Shown here: positions 19,019 through 32,038 of the stretch, piece by piece
Layout of the letters: every line of letters starts with the position of its first letter
Position numbering within the stretch: the stretch's first letter is position 1
Assembly: GCA_028583415.1 (NCBI GenBank)
Contig: CM053267.1
Coordinates: forward strand, 1,488,001-1,552,000
DNA: 64,000 nucleotides
Reading direction: 5' to 3'
From: Protea cynaroides
Lineage: Eukaryota; Streptophyta; Magnoliopsida; Proteales; Proteaceae
Translations under genes and position numbers: made by a program
Notes under the pieces: model-generated
Database searches by the model: none
The model's input: the letters and a program-made list of their open reading frames with translations, nothing else
What the model was told of the DNA's origin: nothing

Positions 19019-21310
19019 TGTCACACCCCAATTCCGCACTGTACAGAATGGTGTGATGAACCGCTAGCAAACCAACGGTTCAACCAGGATCTCGAGTAGG
19101 CTATCCCCGCATTATCTAAACTCCCACACATCAGAGTACATACACAATAGCGGAAGTTTTATAAAAAAATGAACTAAGAATCTAATGTGATATAAATATT
19201 AAATAGTAAATTATTCTGTATCAACTGAGACATAAATAATTATAAAATACATTTCTTTATTAAATTCAAATAAAGAAACCTAAGAAAATATCTAATCGAA
19301 TACACATGAGTTGCACTCGCAAGAGGAGTCATGTGTATCTACTTCAGCTTCAGCTTCCATCGCCGCCACGTTCCCTTATGCTGGAGCATTCATATAATCT
19401 TCAACCATATAACTTGCATCATCATCTAAAATATTCGACTTCGAGGGGTAAGCATACATCACGGCTCAGTGAGTAGACAAAACAATGCAACAATACATAT
19501 ACATGCAATCAATTCATATCTTTGGTCCGGTTTATAGTTTGCAATGCGCAATAGAAAAGTTGGGTGGTCAAAGGTTAATGTTTATTGACCCTACCTCTAT
19601 ACATAGGGTGTGGAAGTCCACCCGAAGGTTAACATTTATCATCGTCCCCATCCACCCTAATCATGACATTATACAACAAAGGTTAACGTTTATTGCTATA
19701 TAATACCATACCAACACGTAAGCCCCTGTTAGCGAGGGCTTGCAAACTGGGCTCACAACTAACCAATCCTAATGCCAAACAGTGTATCCAAGGCCTCACC
19801 CCAGCATCCCTCAGAATTTCCATAGAGATAGAGCTAAGGCCCCCCAGTAGAGTCAGAGACTACATGGACCGAGACCACCTCCCCTGATACTCTACGACAT
19901 AATAGTTTTGCTAAAGTAATGGCGATACGACGATGCTAATGCACAAGACTTGAGTTAGAGATAGAGCTAAAGTGCTGAGACCCGCCAAAGGTTAACGTTT
20001 ATTGACGTTCTCATCACACCTCCCCTGATACTCGCTCGCATCAAGTACACCAACCACACACATACAATCACATGCCTATTCCTATCAACATCATCATCAT
20101 CATGTTATAGACCATAAAGTAAATATGCATGAACAAGTAATATAAATATTGGATGACATGTTGTATGCACATTACAAACATATTCGCATAGAATCAAGCA
20201 TGGCATTGGACTGAAGAAAATAGAAAATAGTTTGTTATTAACCAATTAGTTTAGAGTTCCGTTTCCTCACCTTAGCTTGCTAATAGATATTTTTTCAAGC
20301 TTTAAAATCACCTTTATATTGTTATTATATTGCTAGAAGACCTAACATAGTCGATAGAATTTAATTAGAATTAATTCTCAATTTAATAACCATTCTGTCA
20401 ACTGAGGGTCGGAGGTAGGGTCGGAGTCATGATCGACCCTGGGTGCGACCCTCCCCAAACTCTGAACTTCTCGAACACTGAGGGTCGATAGTTAGGATCA
20501 CCTAGGGTCGGATGGTCATCGACCCTCGGTGCGACCCTCGGTGTACTTTGGTCGATTTCCCTCTTTTAGTCCATTCTTCGTGCTTGGGATCCTATGGCTT
20601 GCTCCTACATTCCATTCTACATTCATTCCATGGTCTGAAACCATGAATCATCCACCTAAAATAGCTTTCATACATTCTCCTATGGTTTCCCATGAAAACC
20701 TAACCATGGGTTGATGGTTTGGGTTTCTCCGAGATCACACTCTCATCAATATCTAACCTAAGGTCTATAGAAACTCATTGAATTAGTATCCATACATGAG
20801 AACAATACTCTTTCTCTGCAACTCTTCTCTTTTGGCTAAATTCTCTTCCTTGCTTCTCTTCTTCTTCTTTTCCTTCTCTTCTCTTTCTCTCAATTCAATT
20901 AGGGTTGTGAAAGGAGTGAAAGAGGCTTTGGAACGTCCTTTAAATAGAGTAGGAACATCCTAAATAAATCCCATTGAGATTAGGAAAGAATCCCAATCAA
21001 AAATTAGGAAATTTCCTAATTTTTATTTCTTACGGTAACCGAGGGTCAATGGGAGGGTCGATGATACCGTCGACCCTAGGGTTCAAGATGTCCGACCCTC
21101 CCTTCAAAATTGAGGGTTTGACTTTCTTCTTTGGGAAGTCCAACCCTGTTTAGCTGGGTATGCGACCCTCCCTTCAAATTAAGTGTTTTTGGGTCTATTT
21201 GATACCTGGGATCTCGATCTCCTTCATGCCCTTGGTCCATTTGACCCAACCATGATGGGTAAACCTTGTTCAAGGTGGTAAGACCGGGTTAGATTGACAT
21301 GGGTCTTACA
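19019..21310 (-). repeat. 3' LTR of element E (2292 bp)
   Basis: TGTCACACCCC to GGTCTTACA. TATA-like TTTAAATA at 20939-20946. GGGTCGA clusters at 20400-20545 and 21045-21170. Copies of AAGGTTAACGTTTAT near 19571, 19625, 19680 and 19988 (some with one change). Confidence 0.95.
19292..19426 (-). other. Conserved LTR reading frame, copy in 3' LTR-E
   Basis: 45 codons in frame but with one TAC to TAA nonsense in the AYG position; CECNSC intact. See 54814-54948. Confidence 0.45.
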
Positions 21311-24300
21311 ACTCCCCCCCACTTATAAAAATTTTGTCCTCGAAATTGTACGTACCTTCTAAATCAAATAAGTGAGGGTATTGCCTCCGCATAGCATTTT
21401 CTTCTTCCCATGTAATTTCTTCCATGTCTCTACTTTTCCATGTGACCTTAACAAAATATATATCTCGGTTGTGTAGACGTTGAACCTTTTGGCTGGTGAT
21501 TTTTGTTGGTGTTACTTCAAATGTCAAATCATCAGTCAATTCCGGCAAATCTACTGTCAAAACGTGCGTTGGATCCTTGACATACTTCTTCAATAGGGAA
21601 ATGTGAAATACGTCATGCACACTTGAAATAGATGGTGGTAGTGCTAACTGATAAGCCACTTTACCACGCTTAGCTAGAATTTCATATGGCCCGACATATC
21701 TTGGACTTAGTTTCCCTTTCTACCCGAACCTTTTCAATCCTCGCATAGGCGATACTTTCAATAATACTTTGTCACCTATGGCGAACTCCAGATCTCTACG
21801 TCGAGTATCTGCATATTGCTTCTGACGATTCTGAGCTGTTCTTACTCTTTCCTTGATAATGTCGACCACTCGGCAAGTCTCTTGAACAAATTCTGGCCCA
21901 ACAATACTACGTTCTCCAACTTCATTCCAAAACAAAGGAGTTCGATACTTCCTGCCATACAGTGCTTCATAAGGTGACATCTGTATAGTAGCCTGATAGC
22001 TATTGTTATATGCGAACTCAATAAATGGTAACTTTTCATCCCATGATCCTTTGAAATCAATTACACATGCTCGTAGCATGTCTTCTAGAATCTGGATTGT
22101 ACGCTCTGACTGTCCATCTGTCTGTGGGTGGAATGCAGTACTGAACTTCAACGTTGTACCCATAGCCTTTTGCAATCCCTCCCAAAACTTAGAAGTAAAT
22201 CGTGGATCTCTATCATACACAATGCTTTCTGGAACACCATGTAATCGAACAATATTATCCACATACAACTTTGCTAACCTTTCCAGTGTATACTGAGGTC
22301 GTATCGGTATGAAGCGAGCTGTTTTAGTCAGACGGTCCACAATCACCCAAACTTCGTCAACTACTCGAGGAGTCAGTGGTAGTCCCGTGACGAAGTCCAT
22401 AGTGATGCAGTCCCATTTCCATGCTGGTTCTGGTAATGGCTGTAACAGTCCTGCGGGTCTTTGTCGTTCAGCCTTCACTTTCTGACAATTTAGGCATTGA
22501 GACACGAACCTGGCTACATCTGCTTCAATTCCCCTCCACCAATATAGTTTCTTTAGATCATGATACATTTTTGTACTTTCAGGATGTATCGAATAGATGG
22601 TGGTGTGGGCTTCTTTCATCAGTCGGTGTCTAATGTCCATACTTTCTGTTTCAGGTACACATATTCTTCCTTTGTATTTCAGTACTTTCTCTTCGTCCAA
22701 GGTGAACTCAGGATTGGTCCTACCTTTCTCGATATCTTCTTGTACTGTTCTCAGATAAGGGTCTGATTTGATAGCTGTCTTCACGTCACCCATTATGTCC
22801 GGTATAATCTTCAATGCAGCGAACATATTTAAAAACCGATGAATGAACCCTTGGTTGGCTGATTCATCCGTTGCGTCTATCACATACTGCTCGTTTCCGT
22901 GATTGAATATCATTCCGGTAGTACACATTGCTGTAGTTGTGCTAACCTCTCCTTGCGATTTTATCATTGCTTTTCTGCTTAACGCATCCGCTACTACGTT
23001 CGCTTTTCCCGGATGGTACTGGATATCACAATCATAGTCTTTCAATAGTTCCAGCCATCTTCTTTGTCTCATATTCAACTCCTTCTGATTAAATAGATAA
23101 GTAAGACTTTTATGGTCTGACTTGATCTGGAATTTCTCTCCGTATAAGTAATGTCTCCATATCTTGACAGCATGCACTACTATCGCTAGCTCCAGATCAT
23201 GAGTGGGATAATTTTTCTCATGTACCTTTAACTATCTTGAAGCATAAGTAATTACTTGCTCTCCTTGCATAAGCACACATCCCAGTCCCAATCCTGACGC
23301 ATCGGTATATAAAGTAAATGTCTGTCCTGGAACGGGAATAGTCAAAATTGGAGCGGATATCAATCTGGTCTTCAGTGTTTGGAAACTCTTCTCGCATTTG
23401 TCGGTCCACACGAACTTTTCACCTTTCTTAGTCAAACTTGTGAGAGGTACGACAATCCAGGAATAGTCTTCTACGAATCTCCGATAATAACCAGCTAGAC
23501 CTAGAAAACTTCTAATTTCTAAAACGCTCTTTGGCGCTTCCCACTTTACAATAGCCTCGATCTTGCTGGGGTCCACTTTGATTCCTTCAGCGGATACTAC
23601 ATGGCTTAAGAAGGCGACTTCACTTAGCCAAAACTCACATTTTGAAAATTTGGCATATAGCTTCTCTTTCCTTAAATGCTGTAGGGCAGCATTTAGGTTC
23701 TTGATATGAGTTTCTTCATCCTTGGAGTATACCAATATATCATCAATAAATACTTTAATCGACGTATCAAACATATCGTGGAAAACCCGGTTCATTAGTT
23801 CCATAAAAGTTACGGGTGCGTTTGTTAATCCAAAAGACATGACCAAGAACTCATAATGTGCGTATCTGGTCCTGAAAGCTGTCTTAGGAATATCACCCTC
23901 TTTAATCTTCAGTTGATGATATCCCGATCGAAGATCGATCTTAGAAAATACCTTTGCTCCTTGCAACTGATCGAACAAGTCATCGATCTGTGGTAATGGG
24001 TATCGATTCTTGATTGTCAGTTTATTCAACACCCGATAGTCGATGCATAATCGAACACTACCGTCATTCTTCTTCACGAATAACACTGGCGCTCCCCATG
24101 GTGATATACTGGGTCGAATATAACCCTTGTCCAGTAGTTCTTGTAGTTTCACTTTCAGTTCCTTCAGTTCCGTAGGAGCCATTCTATAAGGTGCTTTTGA
24201 TACGGGTGCGGCTCCAGCTACAAGATCTATCACAAACTCTGTGGCTCGGTCGGGTGGTATTCCTAATAGTTCATCTGGGAATACATCTGGATAATCCCAC

Positions 24301-24795
24301 ACGAATTTAATATCTTCCATTTGTGGTGCTTCCTTGGTTAGGTCGACCACAGATACTAGATATCCGACTGCCCCTTTCTCAAGGCATCTCTTAGCCTTTA
24401 GTGCTGAGAGTATGAACTTGCGTCTACGGGGAAGTTTGGTTCCTGTAAAACTGAATTCTGCTCCTGCTTGGTCTTTAAATGTTAGCTTCATTTCGGCGCA
24501 TAGTAGGTTTGCCGAATGCCGAGCTAACCAGTCCATTCCCAAGATGACGTCAAAGTCTGCCATCTGAAGTTGTATCAAGGTTGCATCTAAGGTTTCTCAC
24601 CAATACGGACTGGACATGGTCCATATCCTTTTTCTAATTCCACTTCTAACCCCATCAGTGACCGTACAAGTAATTTGTAGTCTAATGTTTTTATGGGTAA
24701 GTTTATCTTCTTTTCGATTGACACAGATATAAATGAATGAGTTGCTCCTGAATCAAAGAGTACTCTGGCGGGTGTGCCATTTATAGGTACGATAC
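21306..24795 (-). pseudogene. pol of element E: protease, RT, RNase H, integrase, chromodomain
   Basis: Best-preserved Pol. Protease DSGATHSF (near 24745). A one-base deletion near 24592 breaks frame before TLDATLIQL. RT is open (23232-24578) with FIDDILVYSKD. RNase H has TDASG, DLELAIVVH, SDHKSL and VADALSR. CAG to TAG at 23232-23234 (ASR-stop-LKVHEK). Integrase: HHCC finger (CLNC) and the three acidic residues at MDFVTGLP, DRDPRF and SERTIQ are present. CAG to TAG at 21720-21722 (RFG-stop-KGKL). A chromodomain-like C-terminus follows (KVQRLHNRDIYFVKVTW, EEITWEEE). The natural stop TAA lies in the TTGTAAG of the LTR edge, so the PPT is translated. Confidence 0.92.
21311..21325 (-). other. 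Polypurine tract of element E
   Basis: Reads AAGTGGGGGGGAGT in element sense directly before the 3' LTR, the plus-strand primer site. Confidence 0.85.
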
Positions 24796-24866
24796 CAGTT
24801 ATTTATTTTAACTTAGTCTACATGCTCACACAATGTAATTTCAACTTCAAAAAGTTTCGGTCATAC
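24796..24866 (-). other. gag/pol intron of element E with lost acceptor
   Basis: Homologous to the 69-82 nt introns of B, C, D and F. The donor CAG|GTATGACC is kept, but the acceptor CACAG has become AACTG, so the AG is gone. If splicing is needed for Pol, E cannot make it. Confidence 0.55.
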
Positions 24867-26109
24867 CTGTGACCACATCGGGTGATGCGGCCCCATCCTC
24901 GGATGTAACAGCATATACCCGTCCCTGATGGAATTGCTTCTTGGGCATAGGGCACTCTCTTGCCATATGCCCTGGTTGATTGCAGTTATAACACTTCGGA
25001 CTTTCAGAATTTGGCTTTGGCTGTGGTTGAGTTCCTGGAGTAGTCTTGGTTGCAGCATTAAAATTCTGAGGGCGGAAAGGCTTATATGTCTTGTTATTGC
25101 CTCCGTTATAAGAATTTCCAGCTGACCTTTTGATACCCCGGTTCTGTGTGAAATAACACTCCTTCTGGCTCGATTCAATAACTCGAGCTATTTGGACAGC
25201 TTCATTATAAATCTTCTTATCTAAGCCCAGAACATGCTCTCTGATGCTTCCTCTCAGTCCCATGATGAACATATGGGTTTTGGTTTCTTCTTCCTGCATA
25301 CTCAGTGATGCGAAGAAAAACAGCTCTCCATAACGCTGTTGGTATGCATCCACTGACATCTGTCACTGATATAGACTCAAAAACTCCTTCTCCATAGAAT
25401 CTCTGAAGCTTCGTGGAAAATATTTCTCGAAGAAAGCTTCTTTATAAACATCCCAAGTCAGTTGGGCGTGCTTGGTCAATAGATAGTCCCGGGTAGATTT
25501 CCACCAGTGATATGCATCGCCTTTGAGCATGAAGGTGGCTCATAATACTTTTTCTTCCTCTGTAATAGTCATCATGAGAAAATTTCTCTCCATCTCGTCT
25601 ATCTAGTGTGCTGGCCCTAATTGATCAGACGGCTTGCCATTAAATTCCTTAGGCTTCATCTTCAAAAATCTTTCCACCAATCGAGATTGATCCAACTGAT
25701 TTTGGGGATATGCCCCAAACATATGGGGTGGATACTGGTAATTAACCTGAGCTGCTTCCAGAGCTTGTACTGGAATCTGTGCATCAGATTATTGAGGTGT
25801 CTGAGGTGCTGGGTGGTTACCCAATGGTGCTGCACTGGCTTGTCCTGTCTGCATAGGTGCAGCTTGAGTGGCTTGGAATATAACACCCATCGCAACTAGC
25901 ATCTGAGCCCGTGCGTGTTGCATCTGTTGCTGCTGCTGAGCTAGATTCATCACCACGGTTGTTAGCTCTGGTGGTGGAGGTGGCAAATTTGTAGGGTTTG
26001 CCTGTTCTGGATTACCCGGTGCATAATTATTTTCCTGACTGGTCTCCTCTACTGGTGGTGGTGGTGGAGCAGCATTTCGGTTCTGTCGGGTTACCCTACG
26101 TCCAAACAT
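24867..26109 (-). pseudogene. gag of element E
   Basis: Starts MFGRRVTRQNRNAAPPPPP. Then QLDQSRLVERFLKMKPKEFNG, HWWKSTRDYLLTKHAQ and EKYFPRSFRDSMEKEFLSLYQ, an open C-terminal half from 25359, an RGIKRSAGN basic stretch and an intact CCHC knuckle (CYNCNQPGHMAREC near 24985). Premature stops: near 25788, TGG to TAG near 25606, TGT to TGA near 25540 and GGA to TGA near 25366. No long deletion. The ATG is 24 nt after the leader acceptor at 26134 (TTTTTAG|GCAC). Confidence 0.9.
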
Positions 26110-27036
26110 AATTCCTTCTGTGATTGGTAGTGCCTAAAAATTATCAAAATAGGTGAGAAGTCATTTATATTTCAAGTATGCACGCTATCCGATATAAAAT
26201 TCCAATTCCAGCTCATTTTAAAAAAAAATACTGTCTTTTCTATGCAGGGTCGATGGTGAGGGTCGATGGTTTGTCCGACCCTTAGTATTCGACCCTGGGA
26301 ATGACCTGTTCTTCCCGAGAGCTGAGGGTCGACGGGTGTCCGACCCTCAGTTCCGACCCTTAGTTTTCTGTCAGATTCCCGAGAGCCGAGGGTCGATTCG
26401 TGGGTCGATTGTTCTAGTCGAACTGTTCGACCCTCAGACTAAAAATCAGATTTTTAAGATCCGATTTTGGGTCATTTCTTATTATTTCCCTCCCGTTTCG
26501 ACTCGTCTCTCCCCTCTGAGTAGCTACAGTGCCACTCCACTGTTTTTGGTCGGTTTGAGTCCGGGTTTCGATGTCCACGTCATCCATACAGGTATGTTCT
26601 CCCATTTTTACCTGTTTTTAGGTTTTCTTTTCTAAGTTTTTATCCATTTAACTTGTATTTTTCAAATTAAACTTTTTCCAACCGTAAAAATTTGATTTTT
26701 ACTGGAGGCTTTTGTTATTGGTATCTCGAGGAACGAAAGCCATCAAAAAATTTTGAATTTCATCTGTTGGTTATCGAGAAACTTAAATTTTTCTCGTTTT
26801 TGCCCTAATTTATCAAAATTTTCGATTTTTTGAAATTTCTTCAAATTGGTCTTCGTGGGTTTACATTTTCTACTGTGTGAGTGTCGTAGGATGTGTTGGA
26901 ACCTAAGTAAGTCCTCCCGCCCACGTGTATGGTGAAAAGTGAGGCTTTTGGGCAACTTACATCATTAAAACGTTAAATTCAGATTTTTACTCTATTAACT
27001 CCTTGTCTCCCTTTCTCTTTCTTATCTGCAGATATC
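26110..27036. promoter_or_regulatory. Divergent region between gag and aORF, element E
   Basis: GGGTCGA/CGACCCT cluster at 26246-26435, directly upstream of a weak TATA-like TTTTTAAGATCC at about 26450. aORF 5' UTR intron at 26592-27031 (440 bp; ATACAG|GTATGT to TTATCTGCAG|ATATC). The leader acceptor for gag lies at 26134 on the minus strand; its donor in the 5' LTR (30454) reads CAAGTATGG with GT kept. Confidence 0.5.
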
Positions 27037-28386
27037 ATGGCTCGTACCAAGATACCCCGAGTTCGTGATCCGCTTCGCTTTCGCTCTAATGGAGCCGAGG
27101 CATAGTATGCCGACTATGCCCGTAAGAAAGTAAAGGGTGGCCGTATGGTGAACTTGGTTGAGCTAGCCTTGTTCAACGTAGAGAGAGCATTTGGTGATAT
27201 GGGGTGGCTCCCTGTCATCACCTATGACGTGTGCACATGTCCGGATTTGGTGCGCCAGTTCTATTGTAATTTCGGGGTGGTGGGGAATTACAATGACGTT
27301 GAGCATGGTCAAGAGTTGCGCATCACCAGTTATGTTAAAGGGGTGCACATTTCCTTTGATTATCGACAACTGGCCGATCTGTTGGGCATACCCTATGATG
27401 GCCCCCTGGTGTACTGTGTGCCTGTAGAGCCCCAGTTTATTTCTATGGAGATGAGGGCAGAGATCGACAATCAGCTGCTACGACCTGATCGTTGGCATAT
27501 GAGAGCCTGTTACCTGCGTCCAGCTCCACGGGTCTTCTGTAAGATTATCCAGCATAATCTGATCCCGCAGAGTGGGTACTACGAGAGGGTTTCTCAGCTG
27601 ACCCAGTTTTTGATATATAGCATCTACACCAGACAGCCAGTCTGCCTTCCCTACATCATCATGCGGACCATGATTATTGCTACATTGTCCGGTCATAGGG
27701 GTAATCTACCCTATGGATGCATGATTACAGTGCTACTGACCCGTCTGGGGGTTGACCTGGTAGATGAGAAGATCCAGGAGAAGACCTTCTCGTCACCTCT
27801 AGATTGGGAGGCTATCTGCAAGATGGGTATGCGGGATGCCCAAGTCAGTGATGAGGAGAGGAGCGAGATGGTGTGCCCTCACACTCGCATCGAGATGGGT
27901 GACGCCGAGGCTGCTGCTAGAGCTCATGTGGATCCTGTCGATGATAACGATCGTATGTATATGGATGTCGACTCGATACCACCGCCTTCCCCTACACATG
28001 CGGCTGAAGTTGGTACTTCTTCTGTGGCAGCTCCTGCACCTGAGGCTGGTCCTTCTCATGCGGCTGGTCCTTCACTACCACCTTCTAACATGATGGAGAT
28101 GTTGCAGGAGATCAGGGAGGCTCAGCAAAGATCTGATCTGAGGATGGAGGAGTTGCTAGACGCTCAGCGTCTGAGAGTGGATGAGCTGTTAGCCGCCCAG
28201 CGCATATCAGACACACGGATGGGAGAGCTTTTAGAGGTACAGCGTGCGACTGATCGGAGGGTAGCCGATCTCACAGCTAGTCTACAGACGACCCAGACTC
28301 AGATAGCCTAGTTGACTAGAGTCTATGCTGAGGACTATGACAGAGATCGTGAGGCCCCACCTCCTCCTTCACCTGCAACTTCATGA
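27037..28386 (+). pseudogene. aORF of element E
   Basis: MARTKIPRVRDPLRF start, then CAG to TAG at 27103-27105 (codon 23). The frame then stays open from MVNLVELALFNVERAFG through the whole core (FYCNFGVVGNYNDVE, YVKGVHISFDYRQLADLLG, KIIQHNLIPQSGYY, IYTRQPVCLPY), the acidic DDNDR stretch and a two-unit coiled coil, to a second TGG to TAG at 28309-28311 (QIA-stop-LTRV). The natural stop is TGA at 28384-28386. No frameshift over 1.35 kb. Both lesions are C-to-T type changes in CHG context. Confidence 0.9.
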
Positions 28387-28647
28387 TTGTACTTTACTTT
28401 CTTGTACTCCAGAGTAACTGTCTGGGTTGTGGACTGTACTTTGCTCTAGTTGTGTATATACATTTGGTTTCTCTCACTTATTGTATGTAACTTGTTCCCC
28501 TTTTAATAGATGCATTATTCTCTTTTTAAATTTGATCTCAATCATCACTTGTGCTTATAGTGTGTTTGTATTACTGTTTTTACTTTTATCCTATCTCAGT
28601 TCACAATTGTCTCGAATGTTTGTTAGTTTAGCGGACAAAGCAAGAGA
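28387..28647. other. aORF 3' region of element E
   Basis: T-rich non-coding gap before the PBS, as in B; likely antisense 3' end. No gene seen. Confidence 0.4.
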
Positions 28648-28660
28648 TGCTCTGATACCA
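28648..28660 (-). other. Primer-binding site of element E (tRNA-iMet)
   Basis: Reverse complement TGGTATCAGAGCA, perfect match, three bases from the LTR. Confidence 0.93.
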
Positions 28661-28663
28661 AGT

Positions 28664-30969
28664 TCTCACACCCCAATTCTACGCTGTATAGAATGGTGTG
28701 ATGAACCGCTAGCAAACCAACGGTTCAACCAGGATCGAGTAGTAGGCTATCCCCGCGTTATCTAAACTCCCATACATCCATAATCACTATCAGAGTACAT
28801 ACACAATAGCAGAAATCTTAAAATAAAATGAACTGAGAATCTAATGTGATATAAATATTAAATAGTAAATTATTCTGTATCAACTGAGACATAAATAATT
28901 ATCAAAATACATGTCTTTATTAAATTCAAATAAAGAAACCTAAGAAAATATCTAATCGAATATACATGAGTTGCACTCGCAAGAGGAGTCATGTGTATCT
29001 ACTTCAGCTTCAGCTTCCATCGCCGCGATGTTCCCGTATACTGGAGCATTCATATAATCTTCAACCGTATAACCTGCATCATCAACTAAAAATATTTGAA
29101 GTCGAGGGGTGAGCACACATCACGGCTCAGTGAGTAGACAAAACAATGCAACAATACATATGCATGCAATCAATTCATATCTTTGGTCTGGTTTATAGTT
29201 TGCAATGCGCAATAGAAAGGTTGGGTGGTCAAAGGTTAACGTTTATTGACCCCGCCTCTATACACAGGGTGTGGAAGTCCGCCCGAAGGTTAACGTTTAT
29301 CGTCGTCCCCATCCACCCTAATCATGACATTATACAACAAAGGTTAACATTTATTGCTATATAATACCATACCAACACGTAAGCCCCTGTTAGCGAGGGC
29401 TTGCAAACTTGGCTCGCAACTAAGCAATCCTAATGCCAAACAGTGTATCCAAGGCCTCACCCCAGCATCGCTCAGAATGTCCATAGAGATAGAGCTAAGG
29501 CCCCCGGTAGAGTCAGAGACTACAAGGACCGAGACCACCTCCCCTGATACTCTACAACATAATAGTTCTGCTAAAGTAATGGCGATACGACGATGCTAAT
29601 GCACAAGACTTGAGTTAGAGATAGAGCTAAAGTGCTGAGACCTGCCAAAGGTTAATGTTTATTGACGTTCTCATCACACCTCTCCTGATACTCGCTCGCA
29701 TCAAGTACACCAACCACACACATACAATCACATGCCTATTCCTATCAACATTATCATCATCATGTTATAAACCACAAAGTAAATATGCATGAACAAGTAA
29801 TAGAAATATTGGAAGACATGTTGTATGCACATTACAAACATATTCGCATATAATCAAGCATGGCATTGGACTAAAGAAAATAGAAAAGAGTTTGTTATTA
29901 ACCAATTAGTTTAGAGTTCCGTTTCCTCACCTTAGCATTCCAATAGATACTTTTCAAAGCTTTAGAATCACCTTTATATTTTTATTATATTGCTAGAAGA
30001 CCTAACAAAGTCGATAGAATTTAATTAGAATAATTCTCAATTTAAAAATCATTCTGTCAACTGAGGGTCGGAGGTAGGGTCGGAGTCATGATCGACCCTG
30101 GGTGCGACCCTCCCCAAACTCTTAACTTCCCGAACACTGAGGGTCGATAGTTAGGATCACCTAGGGTCGGATGGTCATCGACCCTCGGTGTGACCCTCAG
30201 TGTACTTTGGTCGATTTCCCTCTTTTAGTCCATTCTTCATGCTTGGGATCCTGTGGCTTGCTCCTACATTCCATTCTATATTCATTCCATGGTCTGAAAC
30301 CATGAATCATCCACCTAAAATAGCTTTCTTACATTCTCCTATGGTTTCCCATGAAAACCTAACCATGGGTTGATGGTTTGGGTTTCTCCGAGATCACACT
30401 CTCATCAATATCTAACATAAGGTCTGTAGAAACTCATGGAATTAGAATCCATACTTGGGAAGAATACTCCTTCTCTGCAACTCTTCTCTTTTGGCTAAAT
30501 TCTCTTCCTTGCTTCTCTTCTTCTTCTTTTCGTTCTCTTCTCTTTCTCGCAATTCAATTAGGGTTGTGAAAGGAGTGAAAGAGGCTTAGGAACGTCCTTT
30601 AAATAGAGTAGGAACATCCTAAATAAGTCCCATTGAGATTAGGAAAGAATCCCAATCAAAAATTAAGAAATTTCCTAATTTCTATTTCTTACGGTAACCG
30701 AGAGTTGATGGGAGGGTCGATGATCCCGTCGACCCTAGGGTTAAAGATGTCCGACCCTCCCTTCAAAATTGAGGGTCTGACTATCTACTTTGGGCGGTCC
30801 GACCCTACTTAGCTGGGTATGCGACCCTCCCTTCAAATTAAGTGTTTTTGGGTCGATTTGATACCTGGGATCTCGATCTCCTTCACGCCTTTGGTCCATT
30901 TGACTCAACCATGATGGGTAAACCTGGTTCAAGGTGGTAAGACCGGGTTAGATTGACACGAGTCTTACA
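28664..30969 (-). repeat. 5' LTR of element E (2306 bp)
   Basis: TCTCACACCCC (TGTC mutated) to GAGTCTTACA. TATA-like TTTAAATA at 30598-30605. Pairs with 19019-21310, with scattered substitutions and small indels. Same motif clusters and AAGGTTAACGTTTAT words. Confidence 0.95.
28952..29086 (-). other. Conserved LTR reading frame, copy in 5' LTR-E
   Basis: Open, 45 codons with stop, SCECNSC intact. See 54814-54948. Confidence 0.5.
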
Positions 30970-30974
30970 CCCCA
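30970..30974. repeat. Target-site duplication of element E, right copy
   Basis: CCCCA, pair of 19014-19018. Confidence 0.95.
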
Positions 30975-31218
30975 CCACCTGGAGATTACAATAGAACTTT
31001 CGTACTAAATCCGGGCATGTGCACGCATCGTAAGTGATGATAGGGAGCCAACCCATATCACCAAATGCTCTTTCCACATTGAACAGGGCTAACTCAGCCA
31101 AGTTCACCATACAACTACCCTCTACCTTCTTATGAGTGTAGTGGGCATACTGTGCCTCGGCTTCATTAGAATGGAAGCAAAGCGGATCGCAAACTCTGGG
31201 TACCTTAGTACGAGCCAT
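30975..31218 (-). pseudogene. aORF of element D, N-terminal piece
   Basis: ATG at 31216-31218 in GATACCATGG, as in B. Reads MARTKVPRVCDPLCF, then YAHYTHKKVEG, VNLAELALFNVERAFGDMGWLP and FYCNLQVVG, and is cut there by element E; it resumes at 19013. No lesion of its own. Two pieces in the same orientation, 12 kb apart, are the proof that E is an insertion. Confidence 0.93.
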
Positions 31219-32038
31219 GGTATCTGCAAAGAAAAACAGATAATGAGTTAATAGGATAAAAATCCAAAATTTGACATTATAACGACGTAAGTACCCAAAA
31301 GCCTCACTTGTCACCCATACACGTGGGCAGGAGGACTTACGTAGGAAATTTTAACTAATGGGGTCGAATTTGAAGATATTTTAAGAAATCGAAGATTTCG
31401 ACAAATTAGGGCAAAAAGAGCAAAAATCCAAGTTCTCGATAACCAACCGATGAAACTCAAAAAATTTTGAGGGCTTTCATTCCTTGAAACACCAATAACA
31501 AAAGCCCCCAATAAAAATCGAATTTTTACGGTTGGAAAAAGTTTAATTTGAAAAATACGGGTTAATTGAACCAAAACCCAGAAATGGAAACTTAAAAATA
31601 GGTAAAAATGAGAAAACATACCTGTAGGGATGATGTTGATGTTGAAACACGGATCCAAATTGACCAAAATAGCAGAGTGGCACTGTAGCAACTCAGAGGT
31701 GAGAGACGAGTCAAAACTGGGGGAAATAACAGAGAATGAACCCAAAATCGGATCTTAAAAGTCTGATTTTTGGTCTGAGGGTCGGACAATTCGACCAGGA
31801 CAATCGACCCTCGGATCGACCCTCCCATCGACCCTCGGCTCTTAGGAATCTGACAGAAAAACCAGGGTTGGATACTGAGGGTCGGATACCCATCGACCCT
31901 GCAAAGAAAAGACAGTATTTCTTTTATAAAATGAGCTGAAAGGTGAAATTTTACATCGATTAGCGTGCCTACATGAAGTATCAATGATTTCTCACCTATT
32001 TTGATGATTTTCAGGCACCACCAATCTCAGTAGAAATT
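31219..32038. promoter_or_regulatory. Divergent region between aORF and gag, element D
   Basis: aORF 5' UTR intron on the minus strand at 31224-31621 (398 bp; CCTACAG|GTATGT to TTTCTTTGCAG|ATACC). GGGTCGG/CGACCCT cluster at 31778-31905. Plus-strand leader acceptor GATTTTCAG at 32014, 24 nt before gag; with the donor at 15808 and E removed the leader intron is 4251 nt. Confidence 0.5.

Larger units (their letters stand above)
19019..30969 (-). mobile_element. Element E: Tekay-like retrotransposon in D's aORF
   Basis: Complete minus-strand copy of 11,951 bp flanked by CCCCA. Order in its own sense: 5' LTR 28664-30969, PBS, aORF (antisense, 27037-28386), divergent region, gag 24867-26109, pol 21306-24795, PPT, 3' LTR 19019-21310. 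The youngest nesting level visible in full, and its gag-pol is the best preserved, with few stops and all pol domains present. LTRs are close in sequence to those of A and B. Confidence 0.96.
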
